From assembly GCF_046630445.1 (NCBI RefSeq), contig NC_092333.1, positions 105,199,501-105,263,500 on the forward strand: a DNA stretch of 64,000 bases, in the 5' to 3' direction. Below are positions 35,677 to 46,870 of the stretch, one piece after another. Origin of the DNA: Rutidosis leptorrhynchoides (taxonomy: Eukaryota; Streptophyta; Magnoliopsida; Asterales; Asteraceae). A program made the position numbers and the translations under genes. The notes beneath the pieces are model-generated. The model worked only from the letters and a program-made list of their open reading frames with translations. It did no database searches and was not told the DNA's origin. The stretch's first letter is position 1; each line of letters starts with the position of its first letter.

Positions 35677-36303
35677 TAGGGATGAGATCGGTTCCGGAAT
35701 CGTACCGGAACCGGTTAGTACCGGTACCGAAATTGGGTAAAATGGGGAACCAAAACCGTACCAAAATTTCAATACGGTACCGGTTTCGGTACCGGTACGG
35801 GACCGGTATTTCTCGATTTTTTACCCACTTGGTACGACTATTTTTTGACAATGGTGTAGAATACGAAATTGTTTCAATTTGATTACCATACTTTGGCTAG
35901 CTATTTTTTGCCTTTATATTGTTAATACGAAACAAATACACTATAACTTTGGTGTGCATAACTTGAACATTTTATATGACCAGATAGTTAACAAGAAGTA
36001 AAAAATGAAAATGAACTTTTATCAGTAAGTGTAACTACGACTAGGAATTGATGCCCATAGATAAGAAAAACACATATTCTATGAATTATAAGCTTACATA
36101 CATAGTTACCCATGAGTTCATGACCAATAATACTCATTTTTATATTTCAGTTTTTATATCGAGAGTACCGGTACCGAACCGGTACCGAACCGCATACTAC
36201 CGAAACCGTAACCGATACCGAATTGAATACCATCGGTACGGTATTTCGGTACCGGTACAGTAGCGGTACGGTTTCGGTTTTTCAGTTTTTTTGCTCATCC
36301 CTA
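35677..36303. mobile_element. hAT-type MITE, 627 bp, inside the LINE
   Basis: Perfect 10-bp terminal inverted repeats, TAGGGATGAG and CTCATCCCTA. Flanked by the 8-bp duplication CTCTCTAC. The subterminal zones are packed with GGTACCGGTACCG palindromes at both ends, with an AT-rich centre. It has no transposase ORF, so it depends on an autonomous hAT element. Excising it with one duplication copy rejoins the LINE RT frame (NIFGIGVE with SNIVETMASLLG). Confidence 0.96.
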
Positions 36304-37688
36304 CTCTCTACACCAATCCCAAATATATTACTTTTATTGTAATTCACTTTTAAACCCGAAGTAAGTTCAAAGCACTTGAGAAGGGACATGAGGTTATCAA
36401 TATTACCCTCACACCATGATCCGAAAAAAATAGTGTCGTCGGCGTATTGAGGGTGTGAGATATGAATTTTATCCTTACCAATCAATACCCATCAAGTAAA
36501 TTACACTTAACCGCGGCCTTTACAAGTAAATTCATCCCTTCCGCCGCAAGAATGAACAAAAACGGTGATAGCGGGTTCCATTGACGAACACCCCTACCAA
36601 GTTTAAATTCTTTAGCAGGCGAACCGTTAATGAGAACCGAAATACTTGCAGATTTAAGGCAATCGAGAAACCACATTTTGAACCAAAGCCCGATACCCAT
36701 TATTTCCATAAGAAAATCTCAACTTAAACTATTGAATGCCTTTTTGAAAACAAAACTCTTCACCTTCTTTTTCTTAAGAAAATCAACCGACTCATTTGCA
36801 ATTAATGCTCCATCAATGATATTTCTACCTTTTATAAACGCACTTTGTTCATAACCCACGAGTTTCGAGGCCACTTTCCTGAGACGATTCGAGAGAAGTT
36901 TCGAAACAATTTTATAAAAGCTCCTGATGAGACTAATTGGATGAAAATTATTAAGATGTTGCGGTTCCGGTTTTTTAGGTACCAATGTAATGAGAGAAGC
37001 ATTGCACCCGTTCGAAATTATCCCGGTTTTCTAGAAATCGCAAAGTGCTTTGGTTAAGTCACCCTTGATCGTATCCCAATACTTTTAAAAAATCTATGGT
37101 TAAAATCGTCCGGGCTGGGAACTTTTGTACTCCCACAATCTTTAACCGCTGACCAAATCTCGGGTTAACTGAATTCTGCCTCGAGACACTCAACATCACT
37201 CTACTGTAATCTCCCACATCACAAGTCAGAGTTAGTCCAAGAAGTGAATTCGGGTCTGATGTTAACAGGATTTTTAAAAATATTTGCGAAATGCTCGAAA
37301 ACCGCATTTTTGACATCAACCGGATTTTCGTTCCAAACTCCATTTATATTTAAACCCCTGATGTTGCTCTTTTTGTACCTTCGCCGAATAGAAGCATGAA
37401 AATATTTGGAGTTTTCATCGCCTTCTAACGTCCAACGGATATGGGATTTTGTTTGAGCATGTTTGCTTTAGTACTTTCCTTCTCAACCTAACGTCTTCTA
37501 CAATCAAGCCATTCAACCCGTTCACAATCACTTAAATTATTTGACTCAGCCCTTAGTTCCCAAGAAGTAGCTTCTTTTTTAATTCATTTATCTCATTATC
37601 GAGCATGCTAAAAGAACACTTACTCCAAGACTTCAATGCGTATTTCACATTTTTGAACCTATCCCTAAAAATACAATCTTTTTTAAAC

Positions 37689-37693
37689 CTTAG
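37689..37693. repeat. Left target duplication of copia D (CTTAG)
   Basis: Repeated at 45857-45861 right after the other LTR. Confidence 0.95.
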
Positions 37694-38669
37694 TGATGGA
37701 ATTCAATAAGTTCATAACAACATGTTCTTATAGTTTAATTAATTACAAAACCGATTTGCATTAGAGTTAAATCAAGCGAAAGCAAATGTTAAGTTCATGT
37801 TTATATGTTAAACCATATTAAATGAATTCCATATTGTTATCAAGTCTTGAAACATATGCTTACATATAAGAATAAGGAAGCAAGATATATACCTCCTCAA
37901 GCTAGTTGAGGGTTGTTTTCAAATGAGCAAGATGATGATGAATATGATGAAGAATGGAGCTTCTAACTTGAAGCCTCAAGCAAGTAATACCTCAAGCAAT
38001 AACCCCAACACCCTTGCCTTTAGTTAGGATTTGATTGACACTTGAATTAAGCTTGTAAAAACTAAACTAAGAACCTCTTGTTGCTCAAAAAAAGCCACGA
38101 CCTACAGCAGCAAAAAATGAGCTCTTGTGCAGTTTTTTTTTATGTGTATTTGATGTATTTTTCATGTGTTTGTGGTCTCCAACATACCTTTGTACTTATA
38201 CCCCATGAATATTGAAGTAACCACTCACATGGCTAGTGAAAGTGCATGCTCGTAAGGATTCCCATGCCATTTGCGTTTTTATAAAATGGTTTTATAAAAC
38301 TAGACATTTTTATAAAACTAGTTTTATAAAATACATTTTATATACTTGCACATTTATTTGTTATATATACATTTTATATAAAACCAATTTTATAAAATGT
38401 AATATAACATTATTAATTATTTAACCTATAAATAATTAAGTTTTAATTATATAAATTATTCCATAATTTATATACACATCAAATAATATATTTTTAGAAA
38501 ATCATTTTTCTTAAAATCCAAGTGTCGCGTATTTAATTAACGATCCAATCGCTAAGATCAAATACGAATATGGTGTCGATAAGCTTGTTATTGGGTATGA
38601 CCCGACTTAGATCGAAACATATTAGCCACGTTAATTTAATATGTCTCTCGGGCATACGAAATACCTTTA
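37694..38669 (-). repeat. 3' LTR of copia D, 976 bp
   Basis: TGATGGAATTC at 37694. The inner end reads CTTTA where the partner LTR reads CTTCA, so the terminal TG/CA is mutated in this copy. Confidence 0.93.
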
Positions 38670-38681
38670 ATCTCCCACTTG
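38670..38681 (-). promoter_or_regulatory. Polypurine tract of copia D
   Basis: CAAGTGGGAGAT on the minus strand next to the 3' LTR, the common plant copia form. Confidence 0.85.
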
Positions 38682-39416
38682 CACGAGAAACATAAGAAAT
38701 TAATGCAAGTGATGGATACCACCTAACGACCGTTCATCACCCCCAATATGTTATGACTTTGTGCCATTCAATAACATCATCCCTTTCGAGTTCCCATCTC
38801 GAATATGATTAGGTGAATCTTTCATAATATCCTTTTGTCCTAGATGTCATGTTAAATCCAAGAGATACAGAGTGATCACTCTCTTCTAGATTTAACTTTT
38901 CAGGCCTTAAACATCTGACTCTCAACGAATAAGAGGGACAAATTCCATCTTGACTACATACGTCCTAAATATATACCTTGCATTATACCTAAGCTCTTCC
39001 TTATGAACTACCATATTTCAGAATAGCTAAGGAAAAGAATCAAGGCACAATACTTGATATATATCCGAACCCAATATGTATCTCAGGTCAGAGGATACAA
39101 TGATATTCGCCTTTACTCAAGATTACATGTGAGCAACCACAAAGGCTCAATTTAGTAAATCTTGAGGGCGGGTCTTCCAATATTTGTATCCCACAAATTT
39201 CTATGAACCTTGGTTGCAACCTTGCCACACATTCAACCTGAATGTATACCAATCCAAGTTCATAATAGTCTAAACCTCACACTTGTTCCCACAAATGTAA
39301 TCGACTACGGAATTTAGAATAATAGCTTATTCATGGATAAAATATGCAAAATTAGGAACATGACTCAAATTTAATTATATTAATGAGTTCGAATAAATTT
39401 TGTTCCGTTACAATAC

Positions 39417-40790
39417 TTAAAACTGATCATGACCAATCACTAGATATCGAAGCCCTAATGCACAAACATGTCCTACATGTTTTGCTCCATGTAAGAGCTT
39501 CGTGAGAGGATCCGCTATATTAAGATCTGTGTGAACTTTGCGAATACATATCTTTCCCTTTTCAACTTCATCCCTTATGTAGTTGAATCTCCGCTCAATG
39601 TGACGGGTCTTTTGATGAGCACGAGGTTCCTTGATTTGAGCAATCGCACCCTCGTTGTCACAAAAGATCTCAAGAGGGTCCTGAATGGAAGGGACTACTC
39701 CTAAGTCGTCAATGAATTTCTTCATCCATGCAGCTTCCTGAGCTGCCAATGAGGCGGCAATGTACTCTGACTCTGTAGTGGATAAAGCAACAACATCCTG
39801 TTTTGGACTCTTCCAGGAGACCGCACCTCCATTTAATGTGAAGACATAACCAGATTGTGATCGAGAATCATCTCGATCAGTTTGGAAACTCGCGTCCACG
39901 TAACCTTTTACTGCGAGTTCCTCCTCACCAGACCCATATATTAGAAACATATCCTTAGTCCTCCTAAGGTATTTCAGTATACTTTTAACCGCAATCCAAT
40001 GACTGTTTCCAGGGTTATTCTGGTATCTACTTGTCAAGCTAAGAGCGCATGACACATCCGGTCTAGTGCATATCATTGCATACATGATTGACCCAATGGC
40101 AGACGCATATGGGACTTTCTTCATTCTCTCCTGTTCATCTTTCGTGGTGGGGCACTGAGATGAACTGAGAAGTGTTCCCTTTTGAATAGGTACAAAACCT
40201 TTCTTAGAGTTCTCCATCTTGAACCTTTTCAAGATCTTTTCAATGTATGCACTTTGATTCAAACCTATCAGTTTCTTGGATCTATCCCTGTAGATCCCAA
40301 TCCCCAAAACGTATTGTGCTTCTCCAAGATCCTTAATGGAGAAGCATTTACTTAACCAAGTTTTAACACCTTGCATTGCCGGAATATCGTTCCCAAATAA
40401 TAATATATCATCCACATATAATACAAGGAACATGATAGTGCTCCCACTAGCTTTCTTGTATACACAAGCTTCATTACCATTTTTAATGAAGTCAAATTTC
40501 TTGGCCTCCTCATTAAAATGATGATTCCACATTCTTGATACTTGTTTCAATCCGTAGATTGACTTCTTTAACTTGCATACCTTTTTAGGACACTTCGGAT
40601 CAACAAAACCTTCAGGCTGAACCATATAGACATCTTCCTCAAAATGTCCATTTAGGAAAGCGGTCTTGGCATCCATTTGCCATATTTCATAATCATAATG
40701 AGCAGCAATGGCAAGTAATATCCTAATAGACTTTAGCATTGCCACAGGCGAAAAAGTTTCATCATAGTCAACCCCATGAGTTTGAGTGAA
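39417..40790 (-). pseudogene. Copia D RT core and RNase H
   Basis: This frame begins within RT (MAMLKSIRILLAIAAHYDYE; QMDAKTAFLNGHFEEDVYM). It has the RT active site YVDDILLFGND, the connection domain, and RNase H with GYVDASFQTDRDDSRSQSGY, ALSTTESEYIAAS and DNEGAI. It ends at 39417 after ADPLTKLLHGAKH. A frameshift near 40790 separates it from the upstream RT N-terminus and integrase. The family is Ty1/copia from motif style and order; I do not assign a lineage. Confidence 0.93.
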
Positions 40791-42460
40791 ACCTTTTGTA
40801 CAAGTATAGCTTTATATGTATCCAAGTTTCCATGTATGTCAGTTTTCATTTTGAAAAGCCATTTACAATCAACTAGCCTTGAGCCAGTAGGTTGTTCAAC
40901 AAGTTTCCAAACTTGGTTGTCATACATGGATTGCATCTCAGTGTTCATGGCTTCCTGCCATTTATCCTTATCAATCCTTGATAAAGCATCTTGGTAGTTT
41001 GTTGGTTCATCCAAATCAGCCACATAGCAACCATCCATGAGAAACCCATATCTCTCAAGAGGATTACTAATTCTACCAGATCTGCGAACGTCTTGTGTAT
41101 TTTGATCATCCATTTGATCACTCTCAACATTTTCATGTTGAGTGCTAGTGTCAACCAATTGTGTATCATCTATTTGATCTTGAACCTCTTCAAGATCTAT
41201 CTTCCTTTCACTATTACCTTCCAATAGGAACTTAGTTTCAAGGAATTTAGCCTTTCGAGCAACAAATACATTTTGCTCGGTTGGATCATAGAAATAGTAT
41301 CTCATATCATCCTTGAGATATCCTATGAAGATACACTTCGTGGATCTAGCATTCAACTTATTAGGGACGTAACGCTTAGGATAAGCTTCACATCCCCATA
41401 CCTTTAAGTATGATAGAGATGGAGGTTTTCCAAACCACATCTCATGAGGAGTCCGTTCTACTTTCTTGGTTGGGGCCATATTTAGAATACGAGCCGCGAA
41501 GCATAGACAATAACCCCAAAATGATAGAGGCAACGAGCTTCTAGCCATCATAGATTGAACCATATCCATTAGGGTTCGGTTCCTCCTTTCGGAAACTCCA
41601 TTTAGTTGGGGTGTTCCAGGAGGAGTGAGTTACGAGATAATCCCACAACTTTTAAGATGATCTTGGAAAGCATCGCTTAGGTATTCACCTCCTCTATCGG
41701 TATGAAGTACCTTGATTGTCTTATTGAGTTGATTTTGTACTTCGTTTTGATATTCCTTGAATGCTTTAAAAGTTTCGTCCTTATGTCTTAACAAGTAGAC
41801 ATATCCGAAACGACTAAAGTCATCAATGAAAGTGACGAAGTATCTTTCACTTTTCCTAGTCATGGGCTTAAAGGGTCCACATACATCCGAATGTATTAAT
41901 CCCAATAAGTCTTTAGCCCTTTCATAGGTCCCTTTGAAAGGTGCTTTAGTCATTTTGCCTTGTAAACAAGATTCACATACATCAAACGAGTCTAGTTCAT
42001 TTGATTTCAAAAGTCCATTCTTTTGAAGTGTATACATTCGATTCTTGTTTATGTGACCAAGGTGACAATGCCATAAGTAGGAATCACTCAAATCCCTTTT
42101 GAGTTTCTTGGTGTTTGCATGGAACATTGAGCTATTGAATGATGTGTCATCATGAACCAATTCATAAATACCATTCAAAGGCGAAGCGTTAAAATAGAAC
42201 ACATTATCTAAATAAACATGGATATCATCATTAATGAAATTAAGATTAAAACCATATTGTTTCAAACGGGATACAGAAATAATGTTTCGTGATAAATCGG
42301 GTGCATACAAAACATTTTTTAAAATAAGCTCCAAACCACTTGGAAGCTTTAAAACAAAGTCTCTTTGAGCTTTCACTTGCACCCTTGCTCCATTTCCCAT
42401 GAAGAGACTTGTTGTTCCCGCATCTTGATTACTTCTTTTGAACCCTGCAAAGAATTGCAA
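40733..42460 (-). pseudogene. Copia D integrase and RT N-terminus
   Basis: The 42460-41630 frame covers the end of protease and integrase: HHCC finger (LWHCHLGHINKNRM, CESCLQGKM) and DDE residues in HSDVCGPF, FIDDFSRFGYVYLL and HTDRGGEY. An in-frame TAA at 41630-41632 interrupts it (IIS, stop, LTPPGTPQLNGVSERRNR; CAA to TAA is likely). The same frame resumes with MVQSMMARSSLPLSFWGYCL, the IGYLKDDMRYYFYDP segment and the RT start (WQEAMNTEMQSM, VWKLVEQP). It goes out of register near 40790. Confidence 0.92.
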
Positions 42461-43460
42461 ATATGAGTTCTACATCCTGTGTCTAATACCCATGTATTAG
42501 AAGAAGTAATACTAAGCTCAACGTATACCATATATACATTACCTGAGGTTTGCCCTGCATCCCTCTTTTCTTTCAACTCCTTTAGGTAGACCGGGCAGTT
42601 GCGTTTCCAGTGACCCATTTTACCGCAACTAAAGCACGGATCTTCCTTGGGGTTAGCTTTACCGGTAACCTTTTGCTTCTTGTTATTGTTGGTTGGGGTA
42701 ACCATCTTCCCTTTTCCCTTGCCCTTGCCTTGGTAGGTGGGTCCTTTCCTCTTAGCCGTCTTTGGCTTAGAAGTGTTATTGTTTTTGGACCCGCCTTCAT
42801 TGATCATAAACATGGGTGAAGACCTTTTACCCATGCTCGCTTCGACCATCTTAAGCATGGCATGTAATTCGCCAATGCTCTTATCCCATCCATTCATATT
42901 GTAATTCATTACAAATGTGTCAAACCTCTTTGACAAAGAATTAAGGATAAGGTCAGTGGCTAATTCATTAGACACGTTGTAGTTTAGACGGTTCGCTCGA
43001 TCAATTAGGCTCTTCATCTTAAGGACATAAGATGAAACGGATTGGGAGTCGTCCATCTGACATGCATGAAGCGCTCGAATCGTTTCGAAGCGCTCGACAC
43101 GAGCTTGTTGAAGGAACATCTCCTTCAATTGTGTGATCATGTCATATGCACTATGATGCTCGAAATCCTTTTGGAGTTCTGGTATCATAGTCCCAAGCAT
43201 GAGGCAAGAAACTTGCACCGAATCGGTGCAATATTTCTCCCAATAAGCCATGCCTTCCGTATCATCCTCGTCCGGTTAATCGGGAATGGTGTCTTCCAAC
43301 ACATACGCCCTATCCTCAAGTTTGAGGACAATTCTTAGATTGTGAAACCAATCCATGAAGTTCGTATGGTTGAGTTTTTCCTTTTCGAGGATTGACCTCA
43401 ACGATAGGTTGTTAAAGTTGATTGGTGCATTTGGAATATTGTTGTTATTGGCGGCGATCT
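42373..43460 (-). pseudogene. Copia D Gag and protease
   Basis: The Gag frame seems to begin near 43460, but the expected start codon is ATC (AANNNNIPNAPINF follows) and an in-frame TAA lies at 43276-43278; downstream it is open from a Met at 43251. The Gag domain (MLGTMIPELQKDFEHHSAYD) leads to a Lys/Gly-rich stretch and a CCHC knuckle (CFSCGKMGHWKRNC). Protease follows as WVLDTGCRTHICN. A frameshift near 42440-42460 separates it from the remainder of protease, which resumes with NGARVQV. Confidence 0.9.
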
Positions 43461-44863
43461 ACAAAATTTAACAAAGTTGTTTAAGTATTAATTTTAATTT
43501 AACAATCAATACCCTTTAAATCCAATTGATATTTATTAAATTTTAGAATCCAACGGTAAACCAAATTTTGGTTAGGTGACCTTTATCCTGTCATTTGATT
43601 TAGCTAGGTAGTCATTATATGACAATTGCAATCCTTTTGCAACTTCTAAGTTATGGAATCATGCAATCCTTTTGCATGGCATATTTATTCCATCAACGCC
43701 TATTTGTTCCCCATGCTTCGGTGACCCTAAGTTCATGATTCCCAAATCAGGTCGTCCTACTTGTGTAAACGTGTAAGTTCAACATACAAGTGACCTTTAT
43801 CCCACAAGTGTGCCAAATTCACCTTAATCATATTAGTTTGCTCATAATGGTTAGGTAACCTTTATCCCATCATGAGTTCCCTAGTATGCCTAAGTGTCAC
43901 ACAATAAGGATGGCGTTTAACTTGTTTACCTTGTTAATATAGGGATTTTAAGTTTTCGTTAATTCTAGTTTGAGAAAACTTTTACGCCATACACCAACAT
44001 GCATTTAGTGTATGGTTTGTATGAAAATCCATTTTCATGTCTTGTAATTAAGCCAATTACATGATTTGATGTAAACCATTTTATATGCGTTTTAATAACC
44101 AATTATTATGTGTTCTTAACAACCATTTATTAATGTCCTTTTGCCATTTCAATTTAACCATTTAAATTGTCGTTTTGCATGTTGTTAATAACGTCTAATT
44201 TAACCAATTAAATTTTTAGTTTGTTTGTTGTTAACTTGTGTGATTAATTTGTAGCAACCAAACATACAATCTATAATCAAACAACAAAACAACCACACAT
44301 GCAAAAATAATATGTTCACAATCTAGCCTTTTGGTGGACATTTGTTTAGCCGAAAACAAATGTCACCGGTTAATGAGTCATAACACAAAGTAGGAGATTT
44401 AACATCTCCCACTAAATCTTGCATCCAAATGCATGTGTTCTTCTTTTGCTCCATCTTTTGCATCTTCATACTCTTTACAAAAAATACATCCTAATACATT
44501 TTTCTCTAGAAAATGAAAATACAACCTAATCTATTTTACATACCAAATATAAAATAAATTACATAACCAAATGAATAAATAAATTACATGCCAAAAGAAT
44601 AATTAATATTACATACCAAATGAATAATTAATCAACCAAACAAGCATGCAACCAAATATAAGGTCAAGGCAAGATTGTGAACATCAACATGAAACCAAAT
44701 ATGACCAAAGTGGAAGACCCAAAACCTATTTTGGGTCCCCTACAATTCGGCCAACATGACCAACCCTCCCAAACCCGAAAATTTTTGCATTCCATATTCA
44801 TGCATGTACTTAGAATGCAATTATATAGGGTTTAAAGACCATATAAGAAGCATAATACATAGA
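43461..44863. other. Long untranslated leader of copia D
   Basis: About 1.4 kb between Gag and PBS. AT-rich, with recurring short words such as CCTTTATCCCATCATGAG and CAATCCTTTTGCA. No ORF of note. Confidence 0.75.
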
Positions 44864-44881
44864 CTTCGGCTCTAGATACCA
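44864..44881 (-). promoter_or_regulatory. Primer binding site of copia D
   Basis: Minus strand TGGTATCTAGAGCCGAAG, an initiator Met tRNA type PBS with one extra T relative to TGGTATCAGAGC, one base from the LTR. Confidence 0.85.
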
Positions 44882-44882
44882 T

Positions 44883-45856
44883 TGATGGAATTCAATAAGT
44901 TCATAACAACATGTTCTTATAGTTTAATTAATTACAAAACCGATTTGCATTAGAGTTAAATCAAGCGGAAGCAAATGTTAAGTTCATGTTTATATGTTAA
45001 ACCATATTAAATGAATTCCATATTGTTATCAAGTCTTGAAACATATGCTTACATATAAGAATAAGGAAGCAAGATATATACCTCCTCAAGCTAGTTGAGG
45101 GTTGTTTTCAAATGAGCAAGATGATGATGAAGATGATGAAGAATGGAGCTTCTAACTTGAAGCCTCAAGCAAGTAATACCCCAAGCAATAACCCCAACAC
45201 CCTTGCCTTTAGTTAGGATTTGATTGACACTTGAATTAAGCTTGTAAAAACCAAACTAAGAACCTCTTGTTGCTCAAAAAAAGCCACGGCCTACAGCAAG
45301 AGAAAAGGAGCTCTTGTGCAGTTTTTTTTTAAGTGTATTTGATGTATTTTTCATGTGTTTGTGGTTTCCAACATACCTTGGTACTTATGCCCCATGAATA
45401 TTGAAGTAACCCTCACATGGCTAGTCAAAGTGCATGCTTGTAAGGATTCCCATGCCACTTGCATTTTTATAAAATGGTTTTATAAAACTAGACATTTTAT
45501 AAAACCAATTTAATAAAATACATTTTATATACTTGCACATTTATTTGTTATACATACATTTTATATAAAACCAATTTTATAAAATGTAATATAACATTAT
45601 TAATTATTTAACCTATAAATAATTAAGTTTTAATTATATAAATTATTCCATAATTTATATACACATCAAATAATATATTTTTAGAAAACCATTTTTCTTA
45701 AAATCCAAGTGTCGCGTATTTAATTAACGATCCAATCGCTAAGATCAAATACGAATAAGGTGTCGATAAGCTTGTTATTGGGTATGACCCGACTTGGATC
45801 AAAACATATTAGCCACGTTAATTTAATATATCTCTCGGGCATACGAAATACCTTCA
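44883..45856 (-). repeat. 5' LTR of copia D, 974 bp
   Basis: TGATGGAATTC to CCTTCA, TG...CA with short TIR. Matches 37694-38669 with scattered substitutions. Confidence 0.94.
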
Positions 45857-45861
45857 CTTAG

Positions 45862-46656
45862 TACCGGCACTTCCCAAGCTTCATGAATCTTATCTTATAC
45901 CCCATATTTGTCAAGCCATTCATCAAATATTTTGAAAGGTTTCAGGCCATAGTCAATTATTTTATCATGTAGATCCAACGGACAATGATCCGATAAACTT
46001 CTATCCAATGCAACAATCGAAAGATCATCCCAAAGTTGAGAGAATTTATCATTCACAAGGAATCTATCGATTTTACTAAACTTCGTTTTGTCATCACTTA
46101 TACTGGTAAACTTCTTCCCACTTAATGGTATTTCGAACAAGTTATTTCTTTTTTTGAAATCATTAAATTTAGTTGCCCAAATTTTACGAAAATGACAATT
46201 TAAATGGTCATCCACACTCCTAACCTCATTGAAATCCCCACATAATAACCATGCTGTATCAACACCCCTCATCACACCATCCAATGAACCCCTATATATA
46301 ATCTTACTAGAATCATCATGAGGCCCATACACATTTACTATAATCGATTCAAGACCCGAATGTTTCCAATGACCCCTGATTGCTAAAAAGAATTCATTGC
46401 CAACCGCGTTAATAACCTTAAAACAAGTGGTATCCCAAATTAGAAGCATCCCACCCGAGTTTCCCACCACATCCCGTTGAACATAGTCAAATTCATTATT
46501 TCCCCACAACCGTCTAACCCAACCATCACTAACATTTTTACATTTTATTTCTTGAAACGAAGCAATACTTGGTCTTTCTTGCGCACAAATACCCTTAACC
46601 CACCCGAATTTAACCTTAACGGCGAAACCACGAACATTTAACGACAATATCTTCAT
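45862..46656 (-). pseudogene. LINE ORF2 endonuclease domain
   Basis: An APE-type endonuclease/exonuclease/phosphatase domain. Motifs in order: MKILSLNVRGF, SIASFQEIKCK, GGMLLIWD, IIVNVYGPHDD, WLLCGDFNEVRS, KFSKIDRFLV and SLSDHCPLDL (catalytic Asn, Glu, Asp and His contexts all present). The frame stays open for 253 residues to a stop at 45895. The downstream ORF2 linker (KDCIFRDRFKNVKYALKSWS) is on the far side of copia D. The domain nicks target DNA to prime reverse transcription. Confidence 0.95.
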
Positions 46657-46695
46657 AAATAAACTTACTGTAATGAAAAGGAAACAAATTACCTA

Positions 46696-46870
46696 CTAAG
46701 GTTTGGGGTGAGGCCACCTCAAACCAATCTGCTCCCCGTATTCTCTTAATTTCACAGTATTGCCAGAGAATTCTTTTGATTTGCTCCTTGAATTTGTCTT
46801 TCTTTTTCTATCTGTGCGTGCCCTAATTTTTGATTGTTTACCACAAGAAACCTCAACCACATTCTTCTTG
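46696..46870 (-). pseudogene. C-terminal piece of LINE ORF1
   Basis: A basic, Lys/Arg/Ser-rich tail (SKIRARTDRKRKTNSRSKSK) ending IGLRWPHPKP just upstream of ORF2. Position and composition fit the end of a plant LINE ORF1 (RNA-binding). The rest is cut off at 46870 by LTR H; apparent codons beyond that belong to H. Confidence 0.55.

Larger units (their letters stand above)
34497..37688 (-). pseudogene. LINE ORF2, reverse transcriptase and zf-RVT part
   Basis: Read leftward. RT motifs are NNFHPISLIRSFYKIVSKLL and SAFIKGRNIIDGALIANESV (36719-36985), GVRQWNPLSPFLFILAAEGM (36482-36709) and the active site QYADDTIFFG (36282-36485). Downstream come FKYLGLSISANM, GGPLTLVNSILNSLLLYYFS and RRSFFWGAG. 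The C-terminal zf-RVT domain shows DSWVWKLSSKGVFSTKEL and FVWRARRRRI. Upstream (37059-37688) it shows the linker after endonuclease. Frames change repeatedly, so this is a fossil. The product would nick DNA together with the endonuclease and copy its own RNA at the nick (target-primed reverse transcription). Confidence 0.9.
37694..45856 (-). mobile_element. Ty1/copia LTR retrotransposon D, 8.2 kb
   Basis: LTRs 37694-38669 and 44883-45856, TSD CTTAG, PBS at 44864-44881 and a polypurine tract at 38670-38681. The coding order is Gag, PR, INT, RT, RNase H, with integrase before RT, which is the Ty1/copia order. It lies in the linker of LINE ORF2. LTRs are very similar but the coding region has two in-frame TAA codons, two frameshifts and no ATG at the apparent Gag start. 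The leader between PBS and Gag is about 1.4 kb and the pol-to-LTR gap about 0.75 kb, neither holding a gene I recognise. Confidence 0.95.
34051..46870 (-). mobile_element. L1-type LINE retrotransposon, split by insertions
   Basis: The 3' end on the minus strand is a poly-A run (plus 34054-34066, T-rich). ORF2 runs right to left: endonuclease (45895-46656), RT (about 36300-37690) and zf-RVT tail (34497-35023). It is interrupted by the hAT MITE (35677-36303) and copia D (37694-45856), each with exact target duplications that restore the LINE frame when removed. The 5' side is cut at 46870, where LTR H begins. It has several stops and frameshifts, so it is inactive. Confidence 0.9.
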
